NCBI RefSeq assembly: GCF_002243515.1
Contig: NZ_CP022657.1
Coordinates: forward strand, 3,891,501-3,955,500
DNA from: Tumebacillus algifaecis
GTDB lineage: Bacteria > Bacillota > Bacilli > Tumebacillales > Tumebacillaceae
Direction: 5' to 3'
DNA length: 64,000 nucleotides
In this document: positions 36,074 through 45,391 of the stretch, piece after piece
Position numbering within the stretch: position 1 is the stretch's first letter
How the letters are laid out: each line of letters begins with the position of its first letter
Made by a program: the position numbers and the translations under genes
The notes under the pieces: model-generated
What the model was told of the DNA's origin: nothing
Database searches by the model: none
Seen by the model: the letters and a program-made list of their open reading frames with translations, nothing else

Positions 36074-36087
36074 CGAACAAACATTCT
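36074..36087. promoter_or_regulatory. LexA-like SOS box upstream of uvrA
   Basis: CGAACAAACATTCT matches the Bacillus SOS consensus (CGAAC-RNRY-GTTYC/G) at about 12 of 14 positions, and lies 27 bp before the uvrA start codon. Confidence 0.5.
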
Positions 36088-36147
36088 CTAACTCCTATAT
36101 TGACCCATTTTCTTCAAAAAAGCAACGGACGATAAGAAAAATCAAAA

Positions 36148-36181
36148 AAACCCCAACCTATAAATTAGGCTGGGGTCCTTA
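36148..36181 (-). terminator. Terminator of the 13-codon gene
   Basis: On the minus strand ACCCCAGCCTA pairs with TAGGTTGGGGT (one G-U) around a 5-nt loop, followed by TTTTTT. The only reading frame upstream is the tiny gene at 36204-36245. Confidence 0.8.
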
Positions 36182-36203
36182 TTGAATGATTATTTGGTCT
36201 GAC

Positions 36204-36245
36204 CTAACTACAGATGTTGCCGCCACGGATGATCACATTTTTCAT
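36204..36245 (-). CDS. 13-codon micropeptide gene
   Basis: The frame encodes MKNVIIRGGNICS and stops with TAG. AGGTGG lies 6 nt before the ATG, a TATAAT box lies at 36287-36292 on the same strand, and a strong rho-independent terminator follows 25 bp after the stop, so the whole unit is an independent transcript of about 130 nt. It is not a leader of uvrA, because the terminator separates them. The single Cys near the C-terminus and the Gly-Gly may matter. Alternatives: a signalling or RiPP-like peptide, or a small RNA that happens to carry a short frame. Confidence 0.55.
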   Translation of the reverse strand: MKNVIIRGGNICS

Positions 36246-36286
36246 AAAATGCCACCTCGGTTAGCAAGTTTCGAATTGGTATCTTA

Positions 36287-36292
36287 ATTATA
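36287..36292 (-). promoter_or_regulatory. -10 box of the micropeptide gene
   Basis: TATAAT on the minus strand, 42 bp before the ATG. No good -35 box is visible (TAGTCA at 17-bp spacing). Confidence 0.45.
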
Positions 36293-36295
36293 GCT

Positions 36296-36505
36296 TACAT
36301 CTCGATTCTTGACTAGCAGTATTTTTAACTTCAGGGAAAACCAATAAATAACACGGTATTAATATATCTCTTAACATTCGATGTCACCCTTCATTTAACC
36401 GATCGTTTCACCAGCTGGGGTCCCACTTTGTTATGCCTGCTTACCTGCTACCTCGATGCAAGCACTTGCCCTCTGCAACTGCGCTCCCCATTTCGGCAAA
36501 AAGAA
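36296..36505. other. Intergenic stretch between the micropeptide gene and uvrB
   Basis: A+T-rich on the left and mixed on the right. I see no gene or repeat. Confidence 0.4.
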
Positions 36506-36530
36506 AAACGCCGCAGGATTCCCTACGACG
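36505..36530 (-). terminator. Terminator overlapping the end of uvrB
   Basis: On the minus strand CGTCGTAGG pairs with CCTGCGGCG (two G-U) around GAAT, followed by TTTTT. The uvrB stop codon lies in the stem. Confidence 0.7.
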
Positions 36531-38514
36531 CTTTCAATTCCAAAATGATATCGCGCAACTCGGCCGCACGCTCAAACTGCAATGCTTTGGCCGCATCTTT
36601 CATCTCTTGCTCCAGACGAGCGATCAGTTGCTCTTTGTCCTTTTTCGACATCTTCTCTACATTCTGCTCCACCTTGAGTTGCTCTTTTGCATCGGTGGTT
36701 TTCACAGCTTCGATGACATCGCGGACTTTCTTGTTGATCGTTGTCGGAACGATTCCGTGGGCCGTGTTATATTCGATCTGGATGCCGCGGCGACGTTCGG
36801 TCTCTTTGATCGCAATGTCCATCGACTTGGTGATTTTGTCCGCATACATCACCACTTCCCCGCCTGAATTGCGCGCCGCTCGGCCGATCGTCTGAATCAA
36901 CGAGCGCTCGGCGCGGAGGAAGCCCTCTTTGTCCGCATCGAGAATCGCCACCAGCGACACTTCCGGCAAGTCCAGCCCCTCCCGCAACAGGTTGATGCCG
37001 ATCAGCACGTCAAACGCACCGACGCGCAGGTCGCGCAGAATCACCATCCGCTCCAACGCTTTGATATCAGAATGCAGGTAGCGCACTTTGATCCCCAAGT
37101 CTTTGAAATAGTCGGTGAGGTCCTCCGCCATCTTCTTGGTCAGCGTGGTCACCAACACACGCTCATCACGGGCGATGCGCTTGTTGATCTCTCCGACCAA
37201 ATCGTCGATCTGCCCTTTGATCGGTCGAACGTGGATCATCGGGTCGAGCAAGCCGGTCGGACGGATGATCTGCTCGACGACAAGCGTGCTGTGCTCCTGC
37301 TCGTACACGCCAGGGGTCGCCGTGACGTACACGGCCTGCTGGAAGCTTTGTTCAAACTCGTCAAATTTCATCGGGCGGTTGTCCTTCGCAGACGGCAAGC
37401 GGAAGCCGTGATCGACGAGCACATTTTTCCGCGCTTGGTCGCCGTTATACATCCCGTTGATCTGCGGAATCGTCACGTGCGCCTCATCGATGATCAGCAA
37501 AAAGTCGTCCGGGAAGTAGTCGAACAGCGTGCTCGGCTTGCTGCCCGGCGGACGCCCTTCCATATGCATCGAGTAGTTTTCAATCCCGGAGCAAAAGCCG
37601 ATCTCCGCCATCATCTCCAAGTCATAGTTGGTGCGCTGCTCCAAGCGCTGCGCTTCGAGCAACTTGCCGTTGTCGCGCAGCTCGGTGAGCCGCACTTCCA
37701 ACTCGGCACGAATGCTCTCCATCGCATCTTTCAACTTGTCACCCGAAGTCACAAAGTGCGATGCCGGATAGATCGCCACATGAGCGCGCGTCCCGACGAT
37801 CTCACCTGTCACCACGTCCACCTCGGTGATTCGATCGATCTCATCCCCGAAAAATTCGACCCGCACCGCCTGCTCGGAGCGTTGCACCGGGAAGATTTCC
37901 ACCACGTCGCCTCGCACGCGAAACGTCCCGCGAGTGAAGTTGATGTCGTTGCGCTCGTACTGCATGTCGATCAAGCGCCGCAACACATCGTCGCGACCTT
38001 TTTCCATGCCGACGCGCAGGGACAGCACGAACTTGCTGTACTCGGTTGGCGAACCCAAGCCGTAGATCGAGGAAACGGAGGCCACCACCACCACATCGCT
38101 GCGTTCAATCAAAGAAGAGGTCGCGGAGTGGCGCAGTTTTTCGATCTCGTCATTGATCTTAGCGTCCTTTTCAATAAACGTGTCAGAAGAGGGTATGTAC
38201 GCTTCCGGCTGATAGTAATCGTAGTAGGAGACAAAATATTCGACGGCGTTGTTAGGAAAAAACTCCTTAAACTCTGCCGCAAGCTGTGCGGCCAGCGTCT
38301 TGTTGTGTGCGATGATCAACGTCGGCCTGTTCACGTTAGCGATCACGTTCGCCATCGTAAAGGTCTTCCCCGACCCGGTCACCCCGAGCAACGTCTGATG
38401 ACGGTTGCCTTGATGCAATCCATCGACCAACTTCTCGATCGCCTTCGGTTGATCGCCTTGCGGTTTATATTCAGAAACCAGTTCAAAGTTGCGCTGTTCA
38501 CGAATCACTTCCAT
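36523..38514 (-). CDS. uvrB: Excinuclease ABC subunit B
   Basis: A 663-residue helicase-like subunit that loads damaged DNA from UvrA and recruits UvrC. Features: Walker [11 protein letters not shown] near 39, the beta-hairpin region [12 protein letters not shown] near 92, [11 protein letters not shown] near 334, motif [11 protein letters not shown] near 540, and the C-terminal UVR coiled coil ([20 protein letters not shown]). The start is the ATG at 38514, 8 nt after AGGAG; a GTG three codons earlier overlaps the ribosome site. It is upstream of uvrA in the same orientation but terminated separately. Confidence 0.97.
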   Translation of the reverse strand: MEVIREQRNFELVSEYKPQGDQPKAIEKLVDGLHQGNRHQTLLGVTGSGKTFTMANVIANVNRPTLIIAHNKTLAAQLAAEFKEFFPNNAVEYFVSYYDYYQPEAYIPSSDTFIEKDAKINDEIEKLRHSATSSLIERSDVVVVASVSSIYGLGSPTEYSKFVLSLRVGMEKGRDDVLRRLIDMQYERNDINFTRGTFRVRGDVVEIFPVQRSEQAVRVEFFGDEIDRITEVDVVTGEIVGTRAHVAIYPASHFVTSGDKLKDAMESIRAELEVRLTELRDNGKLLEAQRLEQRTNYDLEMMAEIGFCSGIENYSMHMEGRPPGSKPSTLFDYFPDDFLLIIDEAHVTIPQINGMYNGDQARKNVLVDHGFRLPSAKDNRPMKFDEFEQSFQQAVYVTATPGVYEQEHSTLVVEQIIRPTGLLDPMIHVRPIKGQIDDLVGEINKRIARDERVLVTTLTKKMAEDLTDYFKDLGIKVRYLHSDIKALERMVILRDLRVGAFDVLIGINLLREGLDLPEVSLVAILDADKEGFLRAERSLIQTIGRAARNSGGEVVMYADKITKSMDIAIKETERRRGIQIEYNTAHGIVPTTINKKVRDVIEAVKTTDAKEQLKVEQNVEKMSKKDKEQLIARLEQEMKDAAKALQFERAAELRDIILELKAS

Positions 38515-38556
38515 GTTCGACACTCCTTCCGAATTCCATTATACAATATCCCGCAA

Positions 38557-38589
38557 ACAAAAAAGGCAAGATCTGGTGATCTTGCCTTT
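38557..38589 (-). terminator. Terminator of motAB
   Basis: A 12-bp perfect stem (38562-38573 with 38578-38589) followed on the minus strand by TTTTTTG. Confidence 0.88.
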
Positions 38590-38604
38590 CCGCTTGCTCA
38601 GTTG

Positions 38605-39411
38605 TTATTGAATCACATTGTTCTTATCAAACGGAGAGATCGATGCTGCTTTGTGTTGGCGCAGAACGATCAGGTTGACACGGCGGTTCGAGGCGCGATT
38701 GGCCACGGTGTCATTGGGGCTGAGCGGCTTGGTGTCCGCATAGCCGACCGCGTGCAACCGTTTGTCCGGAACGCCTTTCCCTTCGAGGTCGTGCAGTACG
38801 TTGATCGCCCGCGCTGCGGACAGTTCCCAGTTCGACGGGAAGCGGGAATTGTTGATCGGCACGTCGTCGGTGTGACCCTCCACGGCGATCTCATTGGGCA
38901 CCACTTGTAAGAACGGAGCCATCCCGCCCAAGATGCGTTGGGCCTCCGCTTTCAAGTTCGCGCTGCCCGATTCAAACAGTGCGGCATCGTTCAAGGTGAT
39001 CTGCACCCCGCGCGCGGTGTCGATCACGTTGATCTGACCTGCGAGGTTATTGTCATGGATGAACTTCTCCACCTTTTTCTTCAAATCTTCCAAACGCTGT
39101 TGTTCCTGCTCCTGGGCTCGCTGTTCGGCAGTCGCCCCTTGCGCTTTTTCCTTGGAATCCTGTTCGCCGTCCTTCGTCGTTTTCGAAATGATCCCCGTGT
39201 TCCCCATCGAGTCGATCTGCACCTGATTGCTCGGATGGAGTGCCTTGTTCAAAGACACCGACAAAGAGTCAAATTTCGCTTGGTCGATCGAAGACATCGC
39301 GTACATGACGACAAAGAAAATCATCAGCACAGTGATCAAATCCGCATAGGTGATCAGCCACCGCTCGTGGTTCTCATGGCCCCCGCTATGTTTTTTACGT
39401 CGTCTCGACAT
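38605..39411 (-). CDS. motB: Flagellar stator protein MotB
   Basis: A 268-residue protein. A short basic cytoplasmic tail (MSRRRKKHSGGHENHERW) precedes one transmembrane helix with the proton-channel Asp in ITYADLITVLMIFFVVMYAM. The periplasmic-side OmpA/MotB peptidoglycan-binding domain occupies about 140-255 (AVEGHTDDVPI, LSAARAINVLHDL, ANRASNRRVNLIVL). The start is the ATG at 39411; it overlaps the 3' end of motA by 17 bp, so the two are coupled. It anchors the stator to the wall. Confidence 0.93.
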   Translation of the reverse strand: MSRRRKKHSGGHENHERWLITYADLITVLMIFFVVMYAMSSIDQAKFDSLSVSLNKALHPSNQVQIDSMGNTGIISKTTKDGEQDSKEKAQGATAEQRAQEQEQQRLEDLKKKVEKFIHDNNLAGQINVIDTARGVQITLNDAALFESGSANLKAEAQRILGGMAPFLQVVPNEIAVEGHTDDVPINNSRFPSNWELSAARAINVLHDLEGKGVPDKRLHAVGYADTKPLSPNDTVANRASNRRVNLIVLRQHKAASISPFDKNNVIQ

Positions 39412-40189
39412 TGGCTTCCCCTGCCTCCGCTTTCGGTGCACGCAAGTTCGGCGCCAGGAACGCCTTCAGCTTCTGACCGAGAATGTTCGGGTTTTCACCC
39501 GCTTGGATCGACAAGATCCCTTCGATCATCAATTCGCGGATCAACACTTCCTGTTTGGTCCGACTTTTCAGTTTGGTCGCCAACGGGAGATAGATGACGT
39601 TGGCAGATGACACGCCGTACAAGGTAGCGATAAATGCGGTTGCAATCTGCGGCCCGAGGTTCTCAACGTCAGACAAGTTCCCAAGAACGTGTACCAATCC
39701 CATTACCGTACCGATAATCCCCATCGTCGGAGCGAAACCACCCGCTTGATCAAACGGCAGTACCGCTTTTTCATGACGGGATTCGATAAATGAAAGCTCC
39801 GTTTCCAAAATGCTGCGTACCAGCTCCGGGTCAACGCCGTCCACCACGAGGCGGACACCGTTTTTGAAAAATTCATCGTCGTACGTCTCGATCTTTTCTT
39901 CCAGCGCCAAGATCCCTTCCCGTCGGGCCGTCGTCGCCAGAGCGACCAGTTCCTCAATCGTCTCCATCGGGTCACGCGGCTTGTAGGTGAAGGCGATCTT
40001 CAGTAATTTCGGGATCTTCTTCAATTCTTCGAACGGAGTTGCCAGCGTCACCGCGCCGAACGTACCGCCAAATACGATGATAGCTGCAGTTGGCGAGAGC
40101 AGTGCTGATAAGTGACCGCCTTCGAGGAGGAACCCGCCTCCGAGCGCCACCAAGCCCAGCAGTAAGCCAACGATCGTTGTGATATCCAT
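39395..40189 (-). CDS. motA: Flagellar stator protein MotA
   Basis: A 264-residue, four-helix proton-channel protein. Helices lie at about 3-22, 32-52, 150-172 and 182-202, with a large cytoplasmic loop between helices 2 and 3 containing FEELKKIPKLLKIAF and a charged region that contacts FliG. The proline-containing segments GGFAPTMGIIGTVMGLVHVL and VIYLPLATKLK are conserved in the family. GGGAGG precedes the ATG. Forms the stator with MotB. Confidence 0.93.
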   Translation of the reverse strand: MDITTIVGLLLGLVALGGGFLLEGGHLSALLSPTAAIIVFGGTFGAVTLATPFEELKKIPKLLKIAFTYKPRDPMETIEELVALATTARREGILALEEKIETYDDEFFKNGVRLVVDGVDPELVRSILETELSFIESRHEKAVLPFDQAGGFAPTMGIIGTVMGLVHVLGNLSDVENLGPQIATAFIATLYGVSSANVIYLPLATKLKSRTKQEVLIRELMIEGILSIQAGENPNILGQKLKAFLAPNLRAPKAEAGEANVETT

Positions 40190-40220
40190 GTTACGTATCC
40201 TCCCAGATCTGTTCTACAGT

Positions 40221-41516
40221 TTAGTGGTATGAAGATGGTGCTTGCTTTCCGCCCCCAACCAGGCGCCCCCACAACCATCGCCACGGAGAGATCGAACCCA
40301 ACCGCACATACTGGCGGGCTTGATCGTCCGGCACGAGGATAATGCCTAGTTGATGATGATCCCCCATATAGATCGGCGTTGCGGCAAACCTCGGCTCACC
40401 TTCAGGAGTGAGCAGTTCCAGTTTGGCATACGCCGGATTCTGATTAATTGCAAAATGCAGCTCATACGGCGAGCTGACTTTCATGCCGTTGACTTTGACG
40501 ATCGTCTCCCCGGACATCAATCCAATCTCTTCGGCTGGTGATTTCGGCAACACGGAGAGAATTTTCAACCCTTGCAGCGGACGTACATACAGCGGTTGCC
40601 CACTCTGCTCCTCACGCACTTCCCAGAGGATTAACAGTTCGTGAGCGATCGTGCAGAACAAAGCGGTCAGCCAAAGCAGCGGTGTAAAATAGGAACCGCC
40701 GATCGACAGCCCGAGCAAGATCACACTGTAACCGAGCAGATAGTTGGACGTCCGCCGCGCTGTCTTTTGCGGCGTTTTGGTCAGCGCAGCCCCAGAGAAA
40801 CCAAGGATCGCAGGCACGGGCACAACCATCAGCCCAGCTCCGAGCGCACCAAGCGACATCAGCGGCCACCAGTCAGGTACCGCGACACCGGTCCCTGTTC
40901 CTGTCACCACAAATGCGCCCATCGGAATGACCCAAAACTTTTGCAGGATAAATCCGCCGATCAACCGCCCCCGCTTGCCTTCGACAAATACTGGAAGCGG
41001 CGCCTGCGCGCCATGAAAGCGAACAAGCAACGCCTCGACGAGGTGCAATACGGCAACCAGCGCCATCAGTGCAGGAATCTGTAGGCCCAGCAGATCCTGA
41101 TAGATGTTGTAAAGCCACGCAGGACCGCCAGAAAACACAGGCAAAGCCTGCAAGATCAGGCTGACCACCGAAAGGAGCCCCCCGGCATAGGCAAAACAGA
41201 CATAACGCACATTGAGAAGCGCCAACACAAGTGCGACCACCCAGACGTAGATCAGATCGACCGGAGACAGCACCACGCCGACCACGCTGAGCAACAGCGT
41301 TGCCAACACACCGCCGCCAATGCCAAACAGCAGCGAGCGCAGAAACTGGTCGGTGACCGAGGTGCAGCGCACGCCGAACATCCGGCGCTCCATACCGTTT
41401 TGACGCACATACTGCATCAAGACGAGCAGTAGTGCTACATAAAAAAGAGGATGTGCCACGACTTTGGCCAGGCCTGAGAAAACGGTGATGAAAATGGATA
41501 GCTCAGTCATACTCAC
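40221..41516 (-). CDS. minJ: MinJ-like polytopic PDZ protein
   Basis: A 431-residue membrane protein with about eight membrane segments up to residue 315, followed by a cytoplasmic PDZ domain (about 325-415, ILSVLPKSPAEEIGLMSGET, then VNGMKVSSPYELHFAI). Size and topology match MinJ (YvjD), which bridges DivIVA and MinD at the poles and septum. In B. subtilis minJ also lies near uvrBA and ctpB/ftsEX, so synteny supports the name. The ATG at 41516 or the next one two codons later may be used. Confidence 0.8.
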   Translation of the reverse strand: MSMTELSIFITVFSGLAKVVAHPLFYVALLLVLMQYVRQNGMERRMFGVRCTSVTDQFLRSLLFGIGGGVLATLLLSVVGVVLSPVDLIYVWVVALVLALLNVRYVCFAYAGGLLSVVSLILQALPVFSGGPAWLYNIYQDLLGLQIPALMALVAVLHLVEALLVRFHGAQAPLPVFVEGKRGRLIGGFILQKFWVIPMGAFVVTGTGTGVAVPDWWPLMSLGALGAGLMVVPVPAILGFSGAALTKTPQKTARRTSNYLLGYSVILLGLSIGGSYFTPLLWLTALFCTIAHELLILWEVREEQSGQPLYVRPLQGLKILSVLPKSPAEEIGLMSGETIVKVNGMKVSSPYELHFAINQNPAYAKLELLTPEGEPRFAATPIYMGDHHQLGIILVPDDQARQYVRLGSISPWRWLWGRLVGGGKQAPSSYH

Positions 41517-41559
41517 ACGCGCTCCTTTTCACGTAAAGAAAAACAATAATATACATTTA

Positions 41560-41592
41560 AAAAATACCCGAAGAGCCTTATGCTCCTCGGGT
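41560..41592 (-). terminator. Terminator of the S41 peptidase gene
   Basis: On the minus strand ACCCGAGGAGC pairs with GCTCTTCGGGT (one G-U), followed by ATTTTTT. Confidence 0.8.
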
Positions 41593-41635
41593 ACAATACT
41601 TCGACATCATTCGCCTGCACTCCTGCTGTTTTTGC

Positions 41636-43045
41636 TTATGGAATCAATTTACGAAGCACACGTTGCGCCATCTCCAACTGCGTATCGTTTTTCTTCAATT
41701 TTTCGTGCAGAAGTTCCATCATTTTGGTCGTTGTCTTTCCTTGGATCGTCCCTGTCGCTTCGATGTTGTTCGCCTTTTGGAACGCGGTGACCGCTTCGGT
41801 CGTCTTGTTGTCGAAGAAACCGTCCACGCGGCCTGGGTGGAAGCCGAGTGCATCGAGCATCGTCTGCGCCGCTTTGACCTCATTGGAAAACTGCTCTTGC
41901 TTCAGCTCTTTTTCCGGGTCGATCGCAGGCAGACTGGCGTATGCTGGCAATTCTACCTTGTAGTCCGGCTCGATGCCGTTTTTATGAATCCAGTTTCCAT
42001 CCGGAGTCAGCCACTTGGCGATCGTGTACTTGATGTCTGAGCCGTCCTCAAACTGCTTGGTCGTCTGCACGGTGCCTTTGCCAAACGATTTCGTGCCAAC
42101 CAGCGGCACACCGCCCGATTCTTTCAAGGCGCTGGCCAAAATTTCGGCTGCCGAGGCGGTGCCTTCGTCGATCAGCACGACGATCGGCAGGTCGAAGGAC
42201 TTCGCATTCGACTTGTAGGTATCTCGCTCCCCGTTGCGATACTCAACTTGCAGGATCATCTTCCCTTCCGGAAGCAGTTCATCCACCATTTTTACCGTCA
42301 TGTTGAGCAGTCCGCCCGGATTTTGGCGCACGTCGATGATCAGACCTTTCATGCCTTGCGCTTTCAGATCTTCCAGCGCTTTGGAAAATTCGGTATAGGT
42401 CGTCTCAGACACCTTGGTGATCTGAATTTTGCCCATTTGCTCTGGCAACATCTCCGAGTAGACCGTCTCCAGCGGAATCGTGTCGCGGATGAGCGAGATG
42501 TTGATTTCCCCCTGTACGCCAGGGCGTTCGATGATCAGTTCGGCCTTGGAACCTTTTTTCCCGCGGATGTGCACGACCGCTTCCGATGCGGTCATGCCAT
42601 CCAGCACTTTGCCGTCTACCGAGCGGATGCGGTCGTTCGGCTTGACACCCGCTTTTTCGGCCGGGGAGCCTTTGATCGGCGAGACGACAACAATTTTGCC
42701 TTCTTCTGCGCGAATCTCCGCGCCGATGCCCTCGAAGGAGGACTCGATGTTTTCATGAAATTGGGCCGCTTCTGTCGGCGCCATATAGGTGGAATACGGG
42801 TCGTCGAGCGACTTGATCATCCCTTCGATCGCCCCGTTCAGCAGTTGATCGCTTTTCGCTTCTTGGTAGAACGATTTTTGGAGCGTGCTGTACGTCTCCA
42901 TCAGTTTTTGAAATTCGGGCGTCGCGGTCGTGCTCTCGGGAAGAGCGCTTGTCCCGTCGCCACTCGTCAAGAGTGCGGTCACTCCGCTGCTGATCACGAT
43001 CGCTGCGATCAGCGCCAGAATTAAATAGCGGCCTCGTATGTACAT
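41636..43045 (-). CDS. ctpB: S41 carboxy-terminal processing protease, CtpB-like
   Basis: A 469-residue secreted or membrane-anchored serine protease. An N-terminal anchor (LILALIAAIVISSGVTALL) is followed by a PDZ domain (about 100-185), the S41 catalytic core with the nucleophile Ser in GTASAAEILASAL and the general-base Lys in SFGKGTVQT, and a C-terminal peptidoglycan-binding domain (ALGFHPGRVDGFFDNKTTEA). In B. subtilis CtpB (YvjB), encoded next to ftsEX, cleaves SpoIVFA in sporulation. Here it follows the M23 gene and ftsX in the same direction. Start: ATG at 43045 after AAGGTGGTG. Confidence 0.9.
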   Translation of the reverse strand: MYIRGRYLILALIAAIVISSGVTALLTSGDGTSALPESTTATPEFQKLMETYSTLQKSFYQEAKSDQLLNGAIEGMIKSLDDPYSTYMAPTEAAQFHENIESSFEGIGAEIRAEEGKIVVVSPIKGSPAEKAGVKPNDRIRSVDGKVLDGMTASEAVVHIRGKKGSKAELIIERPGVQGEINISLIRDTIPLETVYSEMLPEQMGKIQITKVSETTYTEFSKALEDLKAQGMKGLIIDVRQNPGGLLNMTVKMVDELLPEGKMILQVEYRNGERDTYKSNAKSFDLPIVVLIDEGTASAAEILASALKESGGVPLVGTKSFGKGTVQTTKQFEDGSDIKYTIAKWLTPDGNWIHKNGIEPDYKVELPAYASLPAIDPEKELKQEQFSNEVKAAQTMLDALGFHPGRVDGFFDNKTTEAVTAFQKANNIEATGTIQGKTTTKMMELLHEKLKKNDTQLEMAQRVLRKLIP

Positions 43046-43124
43046 CGTCTTCTGCACCACCTTGTCTCTGTTGTCTGCCAACAAATATTCATTTTATTAT
43101 ACTCCATCCGTTAGATGATAGTAC

Positions 43125-43152
43125 AACACCCTTCCTGGGCAGGAAGGGTGTT
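43125..43152. terminator. Stem-loop after the EnvC-like gene
   Basis: A 12-bp perfect stem (43125-43136 with 43141-43152) around GGGC. It lacks a strong T-run on the minus strand, so termination may be partial. Confidence 0.6.
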
Positions 43153-43169
43153 TGCAAAATCGTAAAATT

Positions 43170-44393
43170 TTAGAGATACGTATACGGATCGATATCCTTA
43201 CCGTTTTGATAGACACCAAAATGCAAATGCGGTCCGGTCGAGCGTCCCGTGGAGCCCATCTTGCCGATAATCTGACCTTGTCCGACCTGTTGACCGACCG
43301 AGACCAGCACGCCGCCGTTCATCAAGTGTCCGTACAACGTCCAAAGATCACCGCCGTGGTCGATGATGATGCAGTTGCCAAAGCCAGTTACCCAACCGGC
43401 CGTGATCACGATACCACCTTGTGCAGCCGAAATATCGGTGCCCGTGTTGGCCGCGATGTCCATGCCGTTATGACCAGCGCGCTGCCCGGTGAACGGGTCG
43501 ATTCGATTGCCCCAGTTGGAGGTGATCACACCGCCGCTTGGCACAGGCCAGGAGAACGGACCGCTGAGCGCAGGTCCGTTGCCGCCTGTGTTCGGATTTT
43601 GCGGGTTCTGAGTGCTTTGCTTGCGACGTTCTTCGCTGATCTGCTGTTGGATACTATAGATCGCATTGATCGACGCTTCCTGAATGTTACGCTGTTCCGA
43701 TTCGATTCGCTCCTGCTCTTCTTTGTTCGCTTCGAGCTGTTTGGCGATCTCCTCTTTTTTCGATTTCAGGCTATCGAGCTGCGTTTTTTGCTCAAGTTGG
43801 GTGGCTTGCATGTTGACGAGCGTGTTTTTCTCATCTTCCAATTTCTTTTTCATTTCTGCGATCAGATCGCGGTCCTCTTTGTTCTTGCGCAGGATGACCG
43901 TGTCTTGTGCAAAGATCATCTGCAATGCATTAAATCGCTCCAGGAAGTCGGAGAAGGAAGTGGCACCAAGCAGCACCTCAAGGTATTGCACTTCCCCTTT
44001 TTCATACATCAGCCGCAAGCGCTCTTTGAGCAACTTATCCCGCTCAGCTACGCGCTTTTCGGCCTCTTCAAGCTCGCCTTGCGTGCGCTCGATCTGCTGA
44101 CCTTTTTTGTAGAGCTCGGTCTGCAGACGAGCGATCTCGCCTTCTTTTTCATTGATTTGTGAGGAGAGCTTTTCAATCTCCGAGGCGTTGACATTGATCT
44201 GCTTTTGAAACTGGTCTTTCTTCTCTTTTGCCGCCTTCTCTTTCGCACGGGCGTCGTCGAGTCTGTTCTGCTCATTTTGTTGCTGTTCTTGCAGATCATT
44301 GAGGTCGGCCACTGCGACTTGCGGCACGATCAGGGCAAGCGCAAGCGCAGAGGTGATCCCCCACGTAAGGCGTTTGTGAGACTTGAATTGCAT
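43170..44393 (-). CDS. EnvC-like coiled-coil M23 peptidase
   Basis: A 407-residue exported protein. Signal peptide (residues 1 to about 30, ITSALALALIVPQVAVA), two long coiled-coil segments rich in Glu, Lys and Gln (about 32-125 and 160-235), and a C-terminal M23 domain (about 290-405) with intact motifs HNGMDIA, DHGGDLWTLYGHL and HLHFGV. The coiled coil plus M23 layout is that of proteins activated by FtsEX (EnvC-like or CwlO-like). It is encoded directly downstream of ftsX, which supports that partnership. The start is the second ATG (44393), 9 nt after GGGAG. The catalytic motifs are complete, so it is probably an active endopeptidase rather than only an activator. Confidence 0.88.
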   Translation of the reverse strand: MQFKSHKRLTWGITSALALALIVPQVAVADLNDLQEQQQNEQNRLDDARAKEKAAKEKKDQFQKQINVNASEIEKLSSQINEKEGEIARLQTELYKKGQQIERTQGELEEAEKRVAERDKLLKERLRLMYEKGEVQYLEVLLGATSFSDFLERFNALQMIFAQDTVILRKNKEDRDLIAEMKKKLEDEKNTLVNMQATQLEQKTQLDSLKSKKEEIAKQLEANKEEQERIESEQRNIQEASINAIYSIQQQISEERRKQSTQNPQNPNTGGNGPALSGPFSWPVPSGGVITSNWGNRIDPFTGQRAGHNGMDIAANTGTDISAAQGGIVITAGWVTGFGNCIIIDHGGDLWTLYGHLMNGGVLVSVGQQVGQGQIIGKMGSTGRSTGPHLHFGVYQNGKDIDPYTYL

Positions 44394-44506
44394 GTTCATG
44401 GTCTCCCTTCCCAAAGCGACAAATGTTTAGCCCGCATCGGCTGCGGACAAACTGAAATCATCAAGTAAAAAGAGCATATGCTCGTGTACTTATGATTTTT
44501 CTATAG

Positions 44507-45391
44507 TTAGATGCGCAGGAAACGACTGATCGACATCACCGAGCCGATCATCCCGATCAGGGCCCCGATCGCAAGCAGAATGCCAGCGACGGTGAACATG
44601 AGCGGATCAAAATCGGCAAAACGAAAGAGCATGATACCCGGCACGCTTTTCGTCAGATAGTCATAGCCGATACCCAGCGCCAGAATTGGCAGAATTGACC
44701 CGAACACACCGATCAACAGACCTTCGATCAAAAAGGGCCAGCGGATGAACCAGTTGGTCGCCCCGCAGAGCTTCATGATCTCGATCTCTTTGCGGCGAGC
44801 GAAGATCGTCACCTTGATCGTGTTGTTGATCAAAAACAAAGCGGTGAAACACAGACCGATCACAAAAACGGCTCCGGCGTTGCGCACCAGCTCGGTCACA
44901 TTGAACAGTTGATCGACCGTCTCATTGCCGTAATCGACCTTTTCGACATGATTCAACGTGCGGACTTTCGTGGCGAGACTGGCCGTTTGCTGCGGGTCCG
45001 ACGCTTTTACCCAAAAGACGTCGGGCAACGGGTTGTCCTGTTCGAGTCCATCGAGCAGTTGACCGTTGTCAGCAAGCTTATTTTTTAAGGAGGCTAAACC
45101 CTCCTCTTTGGGAACAAATTTTATTGACGCCACACCGGGCAGATTTTTCAGTTGGCGCTCCAACTCGACCACTTGCGCCCGGTCCGTATTTTCCACAACC
45201 GAAACGCTCATCTCGACTTGGTTTTCCAACTGATACGAAAACTGTTGCACGTTGTAAGCGAGCAAGAGGAACACGCCGAGCAACAGCAGAGTAACAGTGA
45301 CAGCAGACAGGGATGCGAACGTCATCCACGCATTGCGGGTCAAGTTCTTCAACCCTTCACGGCAATGACGGCCAAACGTGCTAATTTTCAT
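44507..45391 (-). CDS. ftsX: Cell division ABC permease FtsX
   Basis: A 294-residue protein with four membrane segments (about 25-48, 170-192, 220-245 and 262-288) and a large extracellular loop after the first. This is the FtsX topology. The short GREGLKNLTRNAWMTFAS-like opening is family-typical. The start is the ATG at 45391, which overlaps the end of ftsE by 11 bp. With FtsE it transmits an ATP-driven signal to a wall hydrolase, here probably the M23 protein encoded next. Confidence 0.93.
   Translation of the reverse strand: MKISTFGRHCREGLKNLTRNAWMTFASLSAVTVTLLLLGVFLLLAYNVQQFSYQLENQVEMSVSVVENTDRAQVVELERQLKNLPGVASIKFVPKEEGLASLKNKLADNGQLLDGLEQDNPLPDVFWVKASDPQQTASLATKVRTLNHVEKVDYGNETVDQLFNVTELVRNAGAVFVIGLCFTALFLINNTIKVTIFARRKEIEIMKLCGATNWFIRWPFLIEGLLIGVFGSILPILALGIGYDYLTKSVPGIMLFRFADFDPLMFTVAGILLAIGALIGMIGSVMSISRFLRI

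Noticed and set aside
37072..38910. A 612-codon plus-strand frame across uvrB and the end of motB.
   Set aside because: It is antisense to uvrB, has no ribosome site and spans the uvrB promoter and the motB terminator.
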